Assembly: GCF_048771995.1 (NCBI RefSeq)
Contig: NC_133026.1
Location: 60,699,001 to 60,763,000 of the forward strand
DNA: 64,000 nt
Source of the DNA: Taeniopygia guttata
Taxonomy: Eukaryota; Chordata; Aves; Passeriformes; Estrildidae
Direction of reading: 5' to 3'
Shown: piece after piece, positions 51,101 through 62,200 of the stretch
Layout: each line of letters starts with the position of its first letter
Position numbering within the stretch: the stretch's first letter is position 1
Notes under the pieces: generated by a model
What the model saw: the letters and a program-made list of their open reading frames with translations, nothing else
What the model was told of the DNA's origin: nothing
Database searches by the model: none
Translations under genes and position numbers: made by a program

Positions 51101-54100
51101 GATGAGTGACTGCAAACCCAATTTTTGTTTTGGTGGATAATTCTCAAGTTCTAGCTTCGGAGTTTTACAGTTTAATATAGTTCACATACCACTTACCATG
51201 GACACTCAAACAAACTGGCAATCTCATGCATCCATGTGATATCTTCAGTACCATTTTGCACTTAGAACCTTGAAGAAGGCTTTTAATCAAAAGTCTTAAA
51301 AATCTAGTCCTTTTAATTAAAATAAAAATTTAAAAAACATCTGCACATGTGGTCATACTCAGTTTTAGGAATAAGACTCAATCTAATCCCTCTTATGCAA
51401 CTGAAATCAGGTTAATTTCTGCAACCCATGCAGAGCAATAGTATTGTACTGATGCCAAACTGATATTGCCAAATGAAGTCAAATAACACAAAGATATTAG
51501 CAAAGCTGCACAATACAAACCCCTCTCACCCTATTTATATGAAAATGTCCAGTGCTAAACAGAACAGTCAAAACAAAATTGTTTATAACCAAAATTACTT
51601 AAAATAATTGCACACATACCTCCATTTGCAGGGCTTCAGCCAACCCTCGAAGAGCAAATTTCGTGGGAGAATAAGCTGTATATCCAAACAGGCCTAACTG
51701 CCCAGCCTGGGATGATACAAAGACAATCCTTCCCATTCTGCGTTCCTTCATGGTAGCGATTACTGCTCGGCTTGGGTAAACACTCCCCAGGTAATTGACT
51801 GCCATTAATCTCTGTACAAACAATATGAATATTGGCGTATTTGAGCCTCAGATCCAGAATTCTTCAGCTGTTTGGTCTTATTTATAAAAAAAGCTCTACT
51901 TCAGTCTGCTTTAACAATCAAGTTCACCAGATCTTTTCTGGCAAAAGAAACAACTGTTTTCTATTCTACAGCTTCATAAACTGTTTTATAGCTAAAAATC
52001 TCACTACATGCCAAAAGAAATCCTGTAAGTCTTAATAGCATCCAGGATACTGATAACACTGTGAACCATATGGCCTTGAAGGAAAAAGAACAGTATTTCA
52101 GGGAAAATCTAACCTGAACAGCCTCCAGGAAGCAATAGATTTATGCATCATGCATGAAAACATACTGAAAGTTTAAAGAGCTTTCTAAAACAGGAAACAG
52201 GAAAAATGCTATGTATTTACATGTTTCTGAGATTTTATTCTTTGCCAGGATAAAGGGAAGTCTTTAATTTCATTCTCTACAAGACATAAAACACAACTGA
52301 TAGCCTATACAAGCAATAAAAAGGATGATTCAAATTTATGATAAAATTATGTCCATTTAGTATTTTCAAATGATTCAGCATTGTCTGTAGATTAATGAAA
52401 GCCCGAGGGCTGTGGGCAAAAAGTAACCAAAATACAGGTGTTTTGGGGTGTTTTTTTTGTCTTTTCATCAGAGCGGCAGGTTCTCAAGCTGAAACAATTT
52501 GTGCATCTCAGAACTGAACACTTATAACAGCTGCATTTTTCTTGAACAGTTTAAAAATATCTTTTTAAAATCTTCAGTAGAAAAAAATGAAACTATGTGA
52601 AATCCTTATGGGAGAAGTTAGAGGCAACCTTTGCAAATCTGAAGAGATTCTGCACAAGCTAGCATAGGTCAAGTGTAGCACTGTTCAAGTCTGAAGACAT
52701 GGGAATGCAATCTAATTGTTAGAATGGTTAAATAAGAAATTATCATATGATAAAATGAAAAAGTATGCTCACTCACTTCAAAAGAATTCACTTCAATATC
52801 CTCAAATTTTCCTGTAACTGATGTTCCTGCACAGTTTACAAGCATGTCAACTGGCCCCAACTTCTCCTGAGCCTGGAAGAGATGACAGAAGTTAATATAT
52901 ATTTTTATGAGGAAAAACCTTCCTGTATCACCGTACCAAGTAAGAAAGTATTTCCAACAGAAATATAACACACAGAGATAAGTTTCTTAAGATACGTAGG
53001 TGAATCAGTTATTTTCTCACCTGTTTTAGAACATTCTCCACCTGTTCGTAGTCTTTCGAGACATCAACAGAAATACAGAGTACAACCTAGAAAAGGAAAG
53101 TGAAAGCACATTTTCACAACACAATAAGTCCAGTAATTGTTGACTTAGAGCCTTTCAAAATGAAACAAGCCTAATGTCATATCTTTTCCACAAAAAAAAA
53201 AAAAAGTATTTTTGACAAGATATTCTGCCTTCTAGCACATTGGAGAAAGCAGTTTCTGCTACCTCCAAGCTCCTCCCTGTCACAGACAGATTCTAGTATA
53301 AATCAAGGTTGCATTAAAAACAAATAAGCACCTCATGTTCTTCAAAGCAGTGACTCATGTGCAAAGTACAATTTCTAATTTACTGTACTAAGACACAGTA
53401 ACTACTGACCAAGTTATTTACATGAAGTTTAGTAAAAGCTAAGACAATCAAAGTTCCCCAGTGATATGTTTAATTTCCAACAGCTAAACCTAAGTCAAAC
53501 CATTTGTATGGCTTAGGCTCATCTTTAAAGAAAAAATGGTTTTTTCCACCTCATAGCGAAGCATGGTTGCAGTGCTAGTTACCCTGAAATGGCAGCACCA
53601 GCACTGCAAAAAAAATCTGTTCCAAAATTTAAAAAGCAAGCATTAAAACCCTACTAATTTTAGTACTCACGATGCACACTACCTCCTTATTTCACTATTT
53701 TTTTTAAGAATAGTAGTAAACCTGGTTGCATAATATTTAATTGGGACACCTCAAGGACAAAATGAAAATAAAAATTCTATGAGAAACTGACTCATTGCAC
53801 ACTGTCATAAATATCTAAAAAAGTGAAGGCATGTGTATATATTTACATCTTGTCTGAATATCAGACATTAAGGGGTTTAGTTTGAAAGACACAGAAAAAT
53901 TAAAATAACCACGGAAGAAAGAAGCAGAGGGGAAGGGTGGGCAGGCAGGATGAAGAAAAACAGATTATACTGATATGGGTTTTCAGCTAAAAGTTAGGTC
54001 CTGTTTTCCTTGAAAGTAACTGACTACTTTCAGCAAGATGGTCTCAGAATCTAGGTTTTCAAACACCTTCAAATCAACTTCTGGCCAAAGAAAGCACTGC

Positions 54101-54401
54101 TTCTTTTGCGTTACCACTTCCAAACTATAAGACTGCTGCAAACACCAGGTACTGAAAAATAAACTACTCTTTCTGCTAAGCCATCAACAGAACTCTGGGG
54201 CAATTCCTCATCTTGAACAGAAAAGCCATCTCCTATTGCAATAATAGGAGGGATTCCAGTATTCTTATTCCAACTTCTATTCTTTCTGTTACTTTGGTCA
54301 ATTAATTTAACAGTCAGAGATTACCAGTCATTACTACCAGTCACTTATTACCAGTAGCTGGTAATAAGTATGCTCATGACCACTTACCATGGAGCACGTG
54401 G

Positions 54402-54443
<42 letters not shown>

Positions 54444-57400
54444 AAAGGCTCACCACAGTGTCAGTGTCACTAACTGCTCTGGCAGCCAGCAATTCGTCAG
54501 TCCTGCCCCTGGTCAGACTGTGACACTTCTTAGCTGCATAAACAGAATCTGCCTGCCATTCCTGTACAGCAGGTTGGCTATTCCTGCCTCCCAGCATTGT
54601 GTGCAGTTGGACAGCAGAGTAAACGTGTGGCACAAGTTATTGGCAGGAATCCCCTTAAGGCATTTATTACATTTTGGAAACATTTATCTTTTTTATAAGT
54701 TTAAGAACAGATCAGCAGCTGAATGCAAACAACATTGAACTATCATTTGTATTTCTTTGCCAAGATCAGTGAGGAAATGAAGTAAATCATGGTTCTCTAC
54801 AAAAATTGGAGCAATTTGTTAATTTAACAGATTGCATAGATTAGTTACACTGTGATCAACACACTCAGGAACTACCACAGCTTTTACTGACTACTATCAT
54901 GCTTTACAATCCACATCTTTGCTTCTATTATCACACATTCTTTCTACTACCATATACTAATTACCTGTACTCCAAAATATGGACCACAGATCCACATCTA
55001 GTACACTAAAAGTAGTCTTATACCAAGCCCTGTTCCTTACATTTTGTTCTAAATATTGCATAGTGTTGGATCATTAATAAAGCTTTCCCCAGTAAAAGAT
55101 CAACTCAACACCAGTAAAGTAACTGAGATTATTCTAGATTAGAAAAAGGATTTTAAAAATACTGGGAAAAAACTCAAAGGGTAAGGATTTTACCACAGTC
55201 CACATCTACATCCATAGAGATTGCACCATCAGCACTCTAAATCCCAAGGAAAGCTGAAAGGTACAGATACGCCAGACTCTGGTTGTCAATGCTTGGTTTC
55301 AAGTATGTATCCAAGAGCTCAACAGTGACAGCACATGCCCAAGAAAACAGTAATCTTTCCTGAGGATCTCTGCCCCTTGACATGGGACCATTCAGTGTCT
55401 TCAATGACACAGACAATGAGATCTGCAGGAAGCTTGCAGATGACACCAAGCTCGGCGGTGCAACTGACACAGACGAAAGACAGGATGCCATCCAGAGGAA
55501 CCTGGAAAAGCTCGAGAAGTGGGCTCTTGGGAATCTCATGAAGTTCAACATGACCAGGTACAAGGTACTGCACCTAGACTGGGGCAATTCCCCCCCTGCC
55601 CCGCTGCCATTGATGCAGGCTGGGAGATGAACTGATTGAGACAGATTGAGAGCAGCCCTGACAAGAAAGGCTTGGTGTGCTGGTGGATGAGGGGCTGGAC
55701 ATGACCCTGCCATGGGCACTCACAGCCCAGAAAGCCAAACATGTCCTGGGCTGCATCCAAAGCAGCATGGGCAGCAGGGCCAGGGAGGGGATTCTGTTGC
55801 TCTGCTCTGTTCCACCTGGAACACTGCATCCAGCTCTGGAGCCCCAGGAAGCACATGGAGCTGTTGGAGGCCACAGAAATGACCAGAGGGCAGAGGGTTG
55901 GAGCATCCCTCTTAGGAAGAGGGCTTAGAGAGGGGTTTGTGTAGCATGGAAGAGGCTTCAGACAAACCTTACAGCTGCCTTTCAGTATCTACAGGGGGCC
56001 TACAAGAAAGCTGAAGAGGGGCATGTGATGATAGGTCAGGGGGAAATGGCTTAAAACTGAAAGACAGTAGGTTTAGATTAGATATTAGGTAGAAATTCTT
56101 TATTGGGAGGCACTGGCACAGGTGAAGAGAAGCTGTGGATGCCTCATCCCTTGAAGTGTTCAAGACCAGGTTGGATGGGGCTCTGAGCAATTTGGTCTAA
56201 TGGAAAGTGTCCCTGCCAAGAACAGGGGAATTGGAACGAGACAATCTTCAGAGTGCCTTCCAGCCCAAACCATTCCACGATTCTGTGATCTACTAAAGGT
56301 AAGAGTCAGTGTATGTTACCTACACCAGGCATCACCTTTCTCTACAACCTTAAAGTAATCCTTGTGTACAGCTTCTCTGTTCATCTACTGTCACTTTAGA
56401 GCTCTTGATCTGTTGTTCCAGCACCAGCTCTGCCCCAGACTCCCTGCCTTCTCCAGTTCTGTTCTTTCCATTTGGATCAGTCAGGCTTCCCTGAGACCAC
56501 GTCCGCAACCCAACAATAGCTACAGAGGGGTCAGCCTGCCCACCACCTCTGCTGCCAACTGCTTCACCTGGCTGCAAGGCTGAAACTGATTCTGCAAAAA
56601 AACTCATAGTCAGTCCACACTGGAGCTAGCTCAGCCTTGAAGGTGCTTTTGGAGATTTTCATTGAACCTCCTAGGTACTAGCACTGAATAATAGACTTTC
56701 AGAAGTCAGAATCTATCAAGCTAGGACAGATTTTAACAAGAACATCCTGACACAGTGTTTGACAAGAGATTAACTGCAATGCTAAGCTTGGGAAACTGCT
56801 AGAGAAACTAAAAGAAAATGGTTATCAGGATTTTTTTTAATGGGCAAAATACAGCTTCTCCTCACCTCAAATGGCTTAGATTTTCAAACAAAGTTGATCT
56901 GAGTAAGGCAGCATGCACAGAAAAAAAAAAAACCAAACAGCTTCAGCCATTTGACAAACATGTAAGAAAGCAAAGACAGAATCTTATCTTATAAATGGAG
57001 GTATTAAAAATTTTTGCTACTATAATAGCATTTTTGCATGCAAATATTCAGCTTTTTTTCATTGCTTCTTTTCAACAGAATATCTAGTTTATCAATTTAA
57101 ATCTCTAAAGTTCTTTAGAACTTTAAAGTAAGTTCTCAAGTGTAAGTAAATTATCAAATCAGCTGGGACTGAGGGCCCCCTAAAAATTATGGACAAATAA
57201 ATTAACTTTTATTTGTGATCATGAAAGGAACTTAATTACTAAGTTACTTTTATGATTAGCAAAGTTATGAACACAAGAAATCAGAGATGTTAATAGTTTT
57301 AGTACTATTTCCCATCTCCTCTTCATTATTACTAGTAAGAAAAAAATTGTTTTACTATTTCACCTCACACAGCAAGCTTAGCTATTCCAAGCTAGTACTT

Positions 57401-59220
57401 CTGCAAACTCTAAACCATTGCCTTCATGCATAAGTGCATTATCTATTCAGCAAAGCAGCTTCTGTGTTTAGAAGTCTCTGAACTTCACAAATTTAACTTG
57501 CGTAACTGCTACAGTAATTAGTCAGGAAAAGGAACAGAAGTATGACATAGTGAAATAAATCTCGGAACAAGCAACTAAACTTCTTAAAGATAGATGCTGT
57601 ATTTATGAATTGCAAAAAACATGGTATTTGAGAAAAAAAAAATTTGGTTCTTCCACATAATTTGAAAGAATAAAATGCTCATCAAATGACAGTAAATTAC
57701 AGCTATCCAAAAAAGCATTCTACACCTACAGATGAAGACATCTCTTTCTAAGAAAAGCAGGCTAATGCACTAGCTAGGCAACATCAAATATAGCAAGAGC
57801 TCAGAACATCTCATGTAAATAGACTGGTATTCTTGAATCCAAATACTGAGTCCTCACTCAGTTTTGCCAAGCAGCTTTGTTTTAAATACAGGACCAGTGA
57901 ACTGTGTTGTTGTCACTGTCTTAAACAAAACACAACAGCCCCTCTTGGCAGTGAACTTACCTGCTTGTCATTAACAGAGTACTTTTCTATTTCCTTCTTC
58001 GTCTGCAACAGCTTATTCTGAAATGGACACAAAGACAACTGAAAGATAGTTCTGAGAGCAGTATTAGTCCTCAGTACTTCAATAAGGCTTAAACCCTAAA
58101 CCCCCCCCCAAAGTTATCCTCAAATAGCTACAGCACTTTACTGTCATTTTGAAGACTTACAAAGATATGAAAACATGAAATTTATCAAGAACTCTGTTCT
58201 TCACTTTGTGTTCTAAGCCAATAATGACTTCCACAGATTTAATGCTTTTGTTTCATGCTACAGAGAGCACCTAACACTGTAGGTATTGATTTTTCTCCTT
58301 TATTTTTGGCTCTATTTTATATTTATGTGATATTACATAAACATTCCTGCAGAATAATCACCGGCATGAAAATCTGGTAAATTCAAAGTGTAATAATCCT
58401 TTCAAGAAAAATTCTCTTAATTCTGACTACATTCAAGGTTGAATCATCTAAGTCCTCAAGTGTAAGTAAATTATCAAATCAGCTGGGACTGAGTGCCCCC
58501 AAAAATTAAGTGCTTTTGTTTACAGAATAATTAGGTTTTTTTACAACAAATAAAAAAAAAACCTGTCAAGAAAACAGAGTAATTTCAACTAAATTCTGAA
58601 TACCTCTTATTTTAAAAAAAGCAACAACCAAAAAAAACCCCAAAAAACCCACAAACAAAACCAAAAACCCAACAAAGCAATGCTTTTTCTTCCAAAGCTG
58701 TCTTGATTAAGAGTTTTCCACTAGTAAAAAATATGATATAATGCTGATTAGACATCAGTACAGTTTGTGAATTTTAGAGATGATTAAACTCCCACGTTAC
58801 TTACTGTAGGGAAATTCCACAGGTTTAACCAATATAGGGGTTTTCTGATTTTGTGCTCTGGCACAAATCTATATAATGATATAACAAATGCCAATAATAA
58901 AAGCAATAGCACTGGCAAAGTTTTAAGGCAAGCTAATCACAAATTCCATGTTGGGCTATGCTTCTTAAAAAGGCAACCACCTCTGCTATTCAAATGCATT
59001 AATCTGGAATGCTTAGGGTCCCCTTAAAATATACACTGAAGAAGTATGAATAATCACCGATTCCAAAATTATTCCCCACCTATACAGATTTTGTGAACAG
59101 TTTAGCCAGTAAAATTACATGTACACTTACCTCATCCCTTGCAATCAGTGTTATGAAAGCACCTTGCTTATAGCATTCAATAGCAATACATTTTCCAATT
59201 CCACTGGAGCCTCCAGTTAC
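45065..59220 (-). CDS. KDSR: KDSR, 3-ketodihydrosphingosine reductase (exons 10-2)
   Basis: KDSR reduces 3-ketodihydrosphingosine to dihydrosphingosine with NADPH, the second step of de novo ceramide synthesis, on the cytosolic face of the ER. Nine exons joined at GT-AG introns give 296 residues. With the 36-residue first exon of mammals, absent here, the total is 332, the mammalian length. Numbering on that basis: cofactor motif TGGSSGIG (38-45), NCAG (120-123), active-site Ser172, and Tyr186 and Lys190 in YSPTK. This is a classical short-chain dehydrogenase set. The C-terminal part is hydrophobic (about 275-310) and probably membrane-associated. The N-terminal membrane segment is encoded by exon 1, beyond the right edge. 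Every intron seen is phase 0. The gene lies in tandem upstream of BCL2, as in human, where it is also called FVT1 from lymphoma translocations. No frameshift or stop was found. Confidence 0.96.
45561..45662 (-). CDS. KDSR: KDSR exon 9 (residues 260-293)
   Basis: 102 bp, 34 codons, from QGNFNSS to SITEGLQQ. The acceptor is CCATCCAG and the donor is GTAGGA, a weaker match to consensus than the others. It encodes the start of the C-terminal hydrophobic region. The following intron is only 376 bp. Confidence 0.95.
45663..47444 (-). other. KDSR: KDSR intron 8
   Basis: 1782-bp AT-rich intron with GT-AG ends. No repeat of known family, hidden exon or RNA gene was recognised. Confidence 0.85.
47445..47528 (-). 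CDS. KDSR: KDSR exon 8 (residues 232-259)
   Basis: 84 bp, 28 codons, from PLETKLISE to VIVKDAI, with acceptor ATTAAAG and donor GTAAGT. It encodes a helical segment after the active-site domain. Residues differ from mammals mainly at conservative positions. Confidence 0.95.
47529..49831 (-). other. KDSR: KDSR intron 7
   Basis: 2303-bp AT-rich intron with GT-AG ends. It contains TATTAAAT-rich low-complexity DNA near 48620-48660. Nothing else is recognisable. Confidence 0.85.
49832..49915 (-). CDS. KDSR: KDSR exon 7 (residues 204-231)
   Basis: 84 bp, 28 codons, with acceptor ending CACAG and donor GTAAGT. It includes [10 protein letters not shown], the substrate-side loop after the catalytic helix, which is nearly invariant among vertebrate KDSR proteins as I know them. 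Confidence 0.96.
49916..51619 (-). other. KDSR: KDSR intron 6
   Basis: 1704-bp AT-rich intron between exons 6 and 7. I see only short chance ORFs and no repeat family. Confidence 0.85.
51620..51811 (-). CDS. KDSR: KDSR exon 6, catalytic core (residues 140-203)
   Basis: 192 bp, 64 codons, the largest coding exon here. Acceptor GTACAG, donor GTATGT. It contains [12 protein letters not shown], then the active-site serine in IVFVSSQAG (Ser172) and the Tyr186-x3-Lys190 pair in YSPTK, so all catalytic residues of the short-chain dehydrogenase fold in this exon are intact. Human has YSASK at the same place, a change only between the two fixed residues. Confidence 0.97.
51812..52776 (-). other. KDSR: KDSR intron 5
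   Basis: 965-bp AT-rich intron between exons 5 and 6. No recognisable element inside. Confidence 0.85.
52777..52872 (-). CDS. KDSR: KDSR exon 5 (residues 108-139)
   Basis: 96 bp, 32 codons, with acceptor CTTCCAG and donor GTGAGT. It contains VDMLVNCAG, the NAG-type motif (here NCAG) that stabilises the central beta-sheet of short-chain dehydrogenases. It is separated from exon 4 by an intron of only 148 bp. Confidence 0.96.
53021..53086 (-). CDS. KDSR: KDSR exon 4 (residues 86-107)
   Basis: 66 bp, 22 codons, from [10 protein letters not shown] to VENVLKQ, with acceptor TTTTCTAG and donor GTGAGA. It contains the Asp of the SVDV strand that commonly contacts the cofactor adenine ring in this family. 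Confidence 0.95.
54406..54438 (+). repeat. (CA)n microsatellite
   Basis: Uninterrupted AC dinucleotides over 33 bp, in KDSR intron 3. Likely length-polymorphic. Confidence 0.95.
55370..56290 (+). mobile_element. CR1 LINE, 5'-truncated
   Basis: About 0.9 kb of CR1, the main LINE of birds. The plus-strand frames show the end of its reverse transcriptase: ADDTKLGG, then [18 protein letters not shown] and, in another frame, LVDEGLDM and [10 protein letters not shown]. The end of the typical noncoding tail follows, finishing in CCACGATTCTGTGAT. Stops and frameshifts break the reading frame, so it is inactive. It lies antisense to KDSR in intron 3. Confidence 0.9.
57131..57187 (+). repeat. 56-bp direct repeat, copy A
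   Basis: Near-identical to the copy at 58451-58506, with two substitutions and one inserted T. Both contain TGTAAGTAAATTATCAAATC and AGCTGGGACTGAG. The two copies lie on either side of KDSR exon 3. I do not recognise the repeat family. Confidence 0.9.
57961..58017 (-). CDS. KDSR: KDSR exon 3 (residues 67-85)
   Basis: 57 bp, 19 codons: [19 protein letters not shown], with acceptor CATTTCAG and donor GTAAGT. It encodes a charged helix in the Rossmann fold. The exon is flanked by a pair of nearly identical 56-bp direct repeats 1320 bp apart. Its loss by skipping or deletion would stay in frame. Confidence 0.94.
58018..59130 (-). other. KDSR: KDSR intron 2
   Basis: 1113-bp intron with the second copy of the 56-bp repeat (58451-58506) and A/C-rich low-complexity DNA at about 58612-58680. 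Confidence 0.85.
58451..58506 (+). repeat. 56-bp direct repeat, copy B
   Basis: Second copy of the repeat at 57131-57187, in the same orientation, 1320 bp away, within KDSR intron 2. The flanking sequences of the two copies do not match, so it is a short duplicated unit rather than part of a longer segmental duplication. Confidence 0.9.
59131..59220 (-). CDS. KDSR: KDSR exon 2, NADPH-binding motif (residues 37-66)
   Basis: 90 bp, 30 codons, with acceptor CTTTTAG and donor GTAAGT. It begins [20 protein letters not shown], giving the glycine-rich cofactor loop, and ends in IARDE. This is the first KDSR exon in transcription order inside the window. Exon 1, with the N-terminal membrane segment, is not found in the remaining 4.8 kb. 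Confidence 0.96.
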
Positions 59221-62200
59221 CTAAAAGTTGTTTGAAAATACCAGTGTTAGTACACTATTCTCATCCCTTCTCACATACGCATGAGTCAAATCACATGAAA
59301 ATTATAAAAACATACTGAGGTTAAAGTATCACCCAATGAGACACAAATACAGAAGATGCACTAAAGCTAGCTTACTTATGAAGTATGAATGAAACATAAG
59401 ATCTGAATAGATCAATGAGCCTTTGCCTCTGCTCTAAAACCAGTTCTATCTCAGTGGTAATTTTTGGTCATTTCTGTTGTCAGGCACACTTAGACCACTC
59501 CCATGTGGGTGCTCATATGTTCCATAGGTTATTTCTAAAACCAACAATTGGCCCTTTGTAGTGTATTTTTTTCAGTTCAAGTCAGAACCTTGAACTGCCC
59601 CCATTCCATCCTGCCATTTCAATTTAGTGGGGATGCCAGCATCTAAACTTCCATAATCTTTTCTTCTTCCTCCAAGCTGTAACACCTGGATAGCCTTATA
59701 CACAAACGGGAAGTTAGTATTTCATTAATATTAGACAAATATAGGTTGATGGCTACAGTCCTGCATCATATGCTGCAGGAATGTACCCTGACAAATCATA
59801 CCAATATAGAGATGAAGGCCACCTTACCACCTCTCACTACCCTCAATAAACCTACTTATGTACTGCCTGTGGAACAAGATGTAGGCGACAATCCTTACCT
59901 CTCTTTTTGACTAAAATAAAAATGTCTGCCTGACATCTTTAGGTGACTTGGATCAGTCTCAGTCTGCATGTGTCTTTGCTTCTAAGACACTGGTATCTTT
60001 CTTGTATACCCAAGTTATTTGAATTTTCCTTAAACAGCATATTAAAACTCATACTGGGAAAACACTGGAACAAAATACCTAGAAGCAGTTATTTTAAAGA
60101 TAACTACATAGATTAAATGAGTTCAGAAGAACAGGAAGAAGATTAAATTCAGATTTCTTCAGAAATCAGCACCTTTTGCTCTCTATCAAAACCTTTCCAA
60201 AGACTCCAGTGAAAGGTTACCTCCTCCATTTTAAGAATAATTAGTGTACCAATGAAGATCCCAATCTCTAACTATACATCCTATCAAAAGCCTTGTGTTG
60301 TCTCCTCAATAGGTAACGTCTCAGTTTTGTTTTCAGAGATGCATTATCCTCAAAATTCTTTCCATTCCTGGAGGCAGTAAAGTCAGAAGAGTCAGAAGTA
60401 CATTCCCATGAGTCACTAAACTCTTCTTTCATTTGAGTATTTTACCACTAGCCTTCGAAAACACCTTAGTGCAAATAAAATAATCCCAGCAAAGATTTAC
60501 GACACAATCCACAGCTCCTGATTGGTTCATCTTGAGCCGTAAATGGGCATAGTACTCACAAAGATTAATTTTGGCACTTAAGGCTTCCTCTGTTATTAGA
60601 GAGAACTGCTGCAGATTAACTTCTGACTGCAAGATCAGCTTCACACTACCCAAACCTTTGAGGTTAACTCCAAGATGTGTGTCCTGTTCTGGAAATGCAA
60701 AACCATGTCTGTAGTATTATGAACCAACAATGACAGCTTTCAGAATAAGTAAGTCCATAAGAGTGTGAGTGTCAATAATCGATTTGTGACTTGAGCAGAA
60801 CCACAGAACTAATTTAATGATTCATTACGGAAAGAAGCAACAAATATACTGAAATTCTTAGAATAGATTGCAATATTTCAATACATATCTGAAAAGGTTA
60901 AAATAGTTTGATACATTCAGGCAGCCCACAGATCCACATTATGTGTGAGATGCTTCGACAGATCAGCACCAGGTAGACCAGCACAAATCAATGGGCATGG
61001 ATGACTGCTCCAATTCCAATTTTTGGTGAGACAGCTGACTCACCAGCTGACTACCAGCACAAACTGGCAACTATCAGGAATCGGTCAACTACACCAGTGC
61101 TTGAGGAACTCTCTGCAGGTGAAGGTACTGGCACCAAGCCTCCAGCTTGTCAAACAGCGCTAATGTTCACGTCGGAAAGAAAATGTCTGAAGTCATGCAA
61201 GAACAGAAAGAGGAACACTGGACAGAGCTCATGTCAGATTGGTCAATGATAAAGTGCAATATCAATTAGCTGGGAACTTTAGCATTTAGGTGGGAGGCTG
61301 CTACAAGCACATGGAAGGTTGTTACTAATACATCTTTAAGGAGCATTCACTAGAAGTGCTAATGTAATAGCAAAAAAAAAAATCCCCAACACCAGTGAAA
61401 AGTTTGCTTTGTGCTAAAATAAAGTTAACCTAAGCAAATCTTTGAGGTCTGTTAGTTATGTAAGCTCCTAACACATGCTCAGAACTAAGGGAAGAGCACA
61501 CACCTGCTCTGTTAAAGACAACATTATTACAATTACTTACCCTTGCGGGCCAATGGTTCTACACTGCTACTGCATTTCATTAATTCTGGACATTTGAATT
61601 TCCACTAATCCCATTTTTAAATTTTACTGTAACTCAGCCTCAGAGGAGTTACCAAAAATAAAAATCTGGCTGCTGCAACTCAAATCACAGATTAGTATTT
61701 TGACAAGAAGGCACAATTAAAACTTAGTATTAATTCAGATCTTCAGAATGCAGCACTTGAGCAGTGTTACTGAGCTGTTTCTATGTTTAGAAAGAACAGG
61801 TACCAAACTAGGTATGCCAAAAAGTGCCTGGCTCCAACTTGTTGAGCTATGATCCTTGAAAAACGAGTTTTTAAGTCACAGGATTTATTTCCCCCTTTTA
61901 AATGGAAACAGTGGTGTGAGGTACAGAGAATTGATCTATTAGATCTTCAAGTTTGAGATACTGGGAATTAATTTTATTTGATGCGACAGTCCAAATCCAA
62001 ATTAACTGAACTGTCATCAGGAATGATCAAGACTTGATATGGCATCTCCAATAGAACTCAGTAACTTTCACTCGGAACTGGATGCAAGCTGGCTTCATGC
62101 TTTTAGACTGATAGAAGGTTCTACTGAAACAGAACGTGTCTTCAATCTGCTCTAAGTGGTTAGCACGCCTGACTAGACTCAAAATGACGTCTTGTTGAGC

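Larger units (their letters stand above)
53087..57960 (-). other. KDSR: KDSR intron 3
   Basis: 4874-bp intron, the longest complete KDSR intron here. It carries a (CA)n tract at 54406-54438 next to a perfect hairpin, a truncated CR1 element in opposite orientation at about 55370-56290, and one copy of a 56-bp repeat at 57131-57187. Confidence 0.85.

Noticed and set aside
55237..55906. Several minus-strand ORFs of 84-160 codons
   Set aside because: They are the reverse strand of the CR1 element.
60429..60653. 74-codon minus ORF in KDSR intron 1, considered as a hidden exon
   Set aside because: Does not resemble any part of KDSR, and the known exon order is complete without it.
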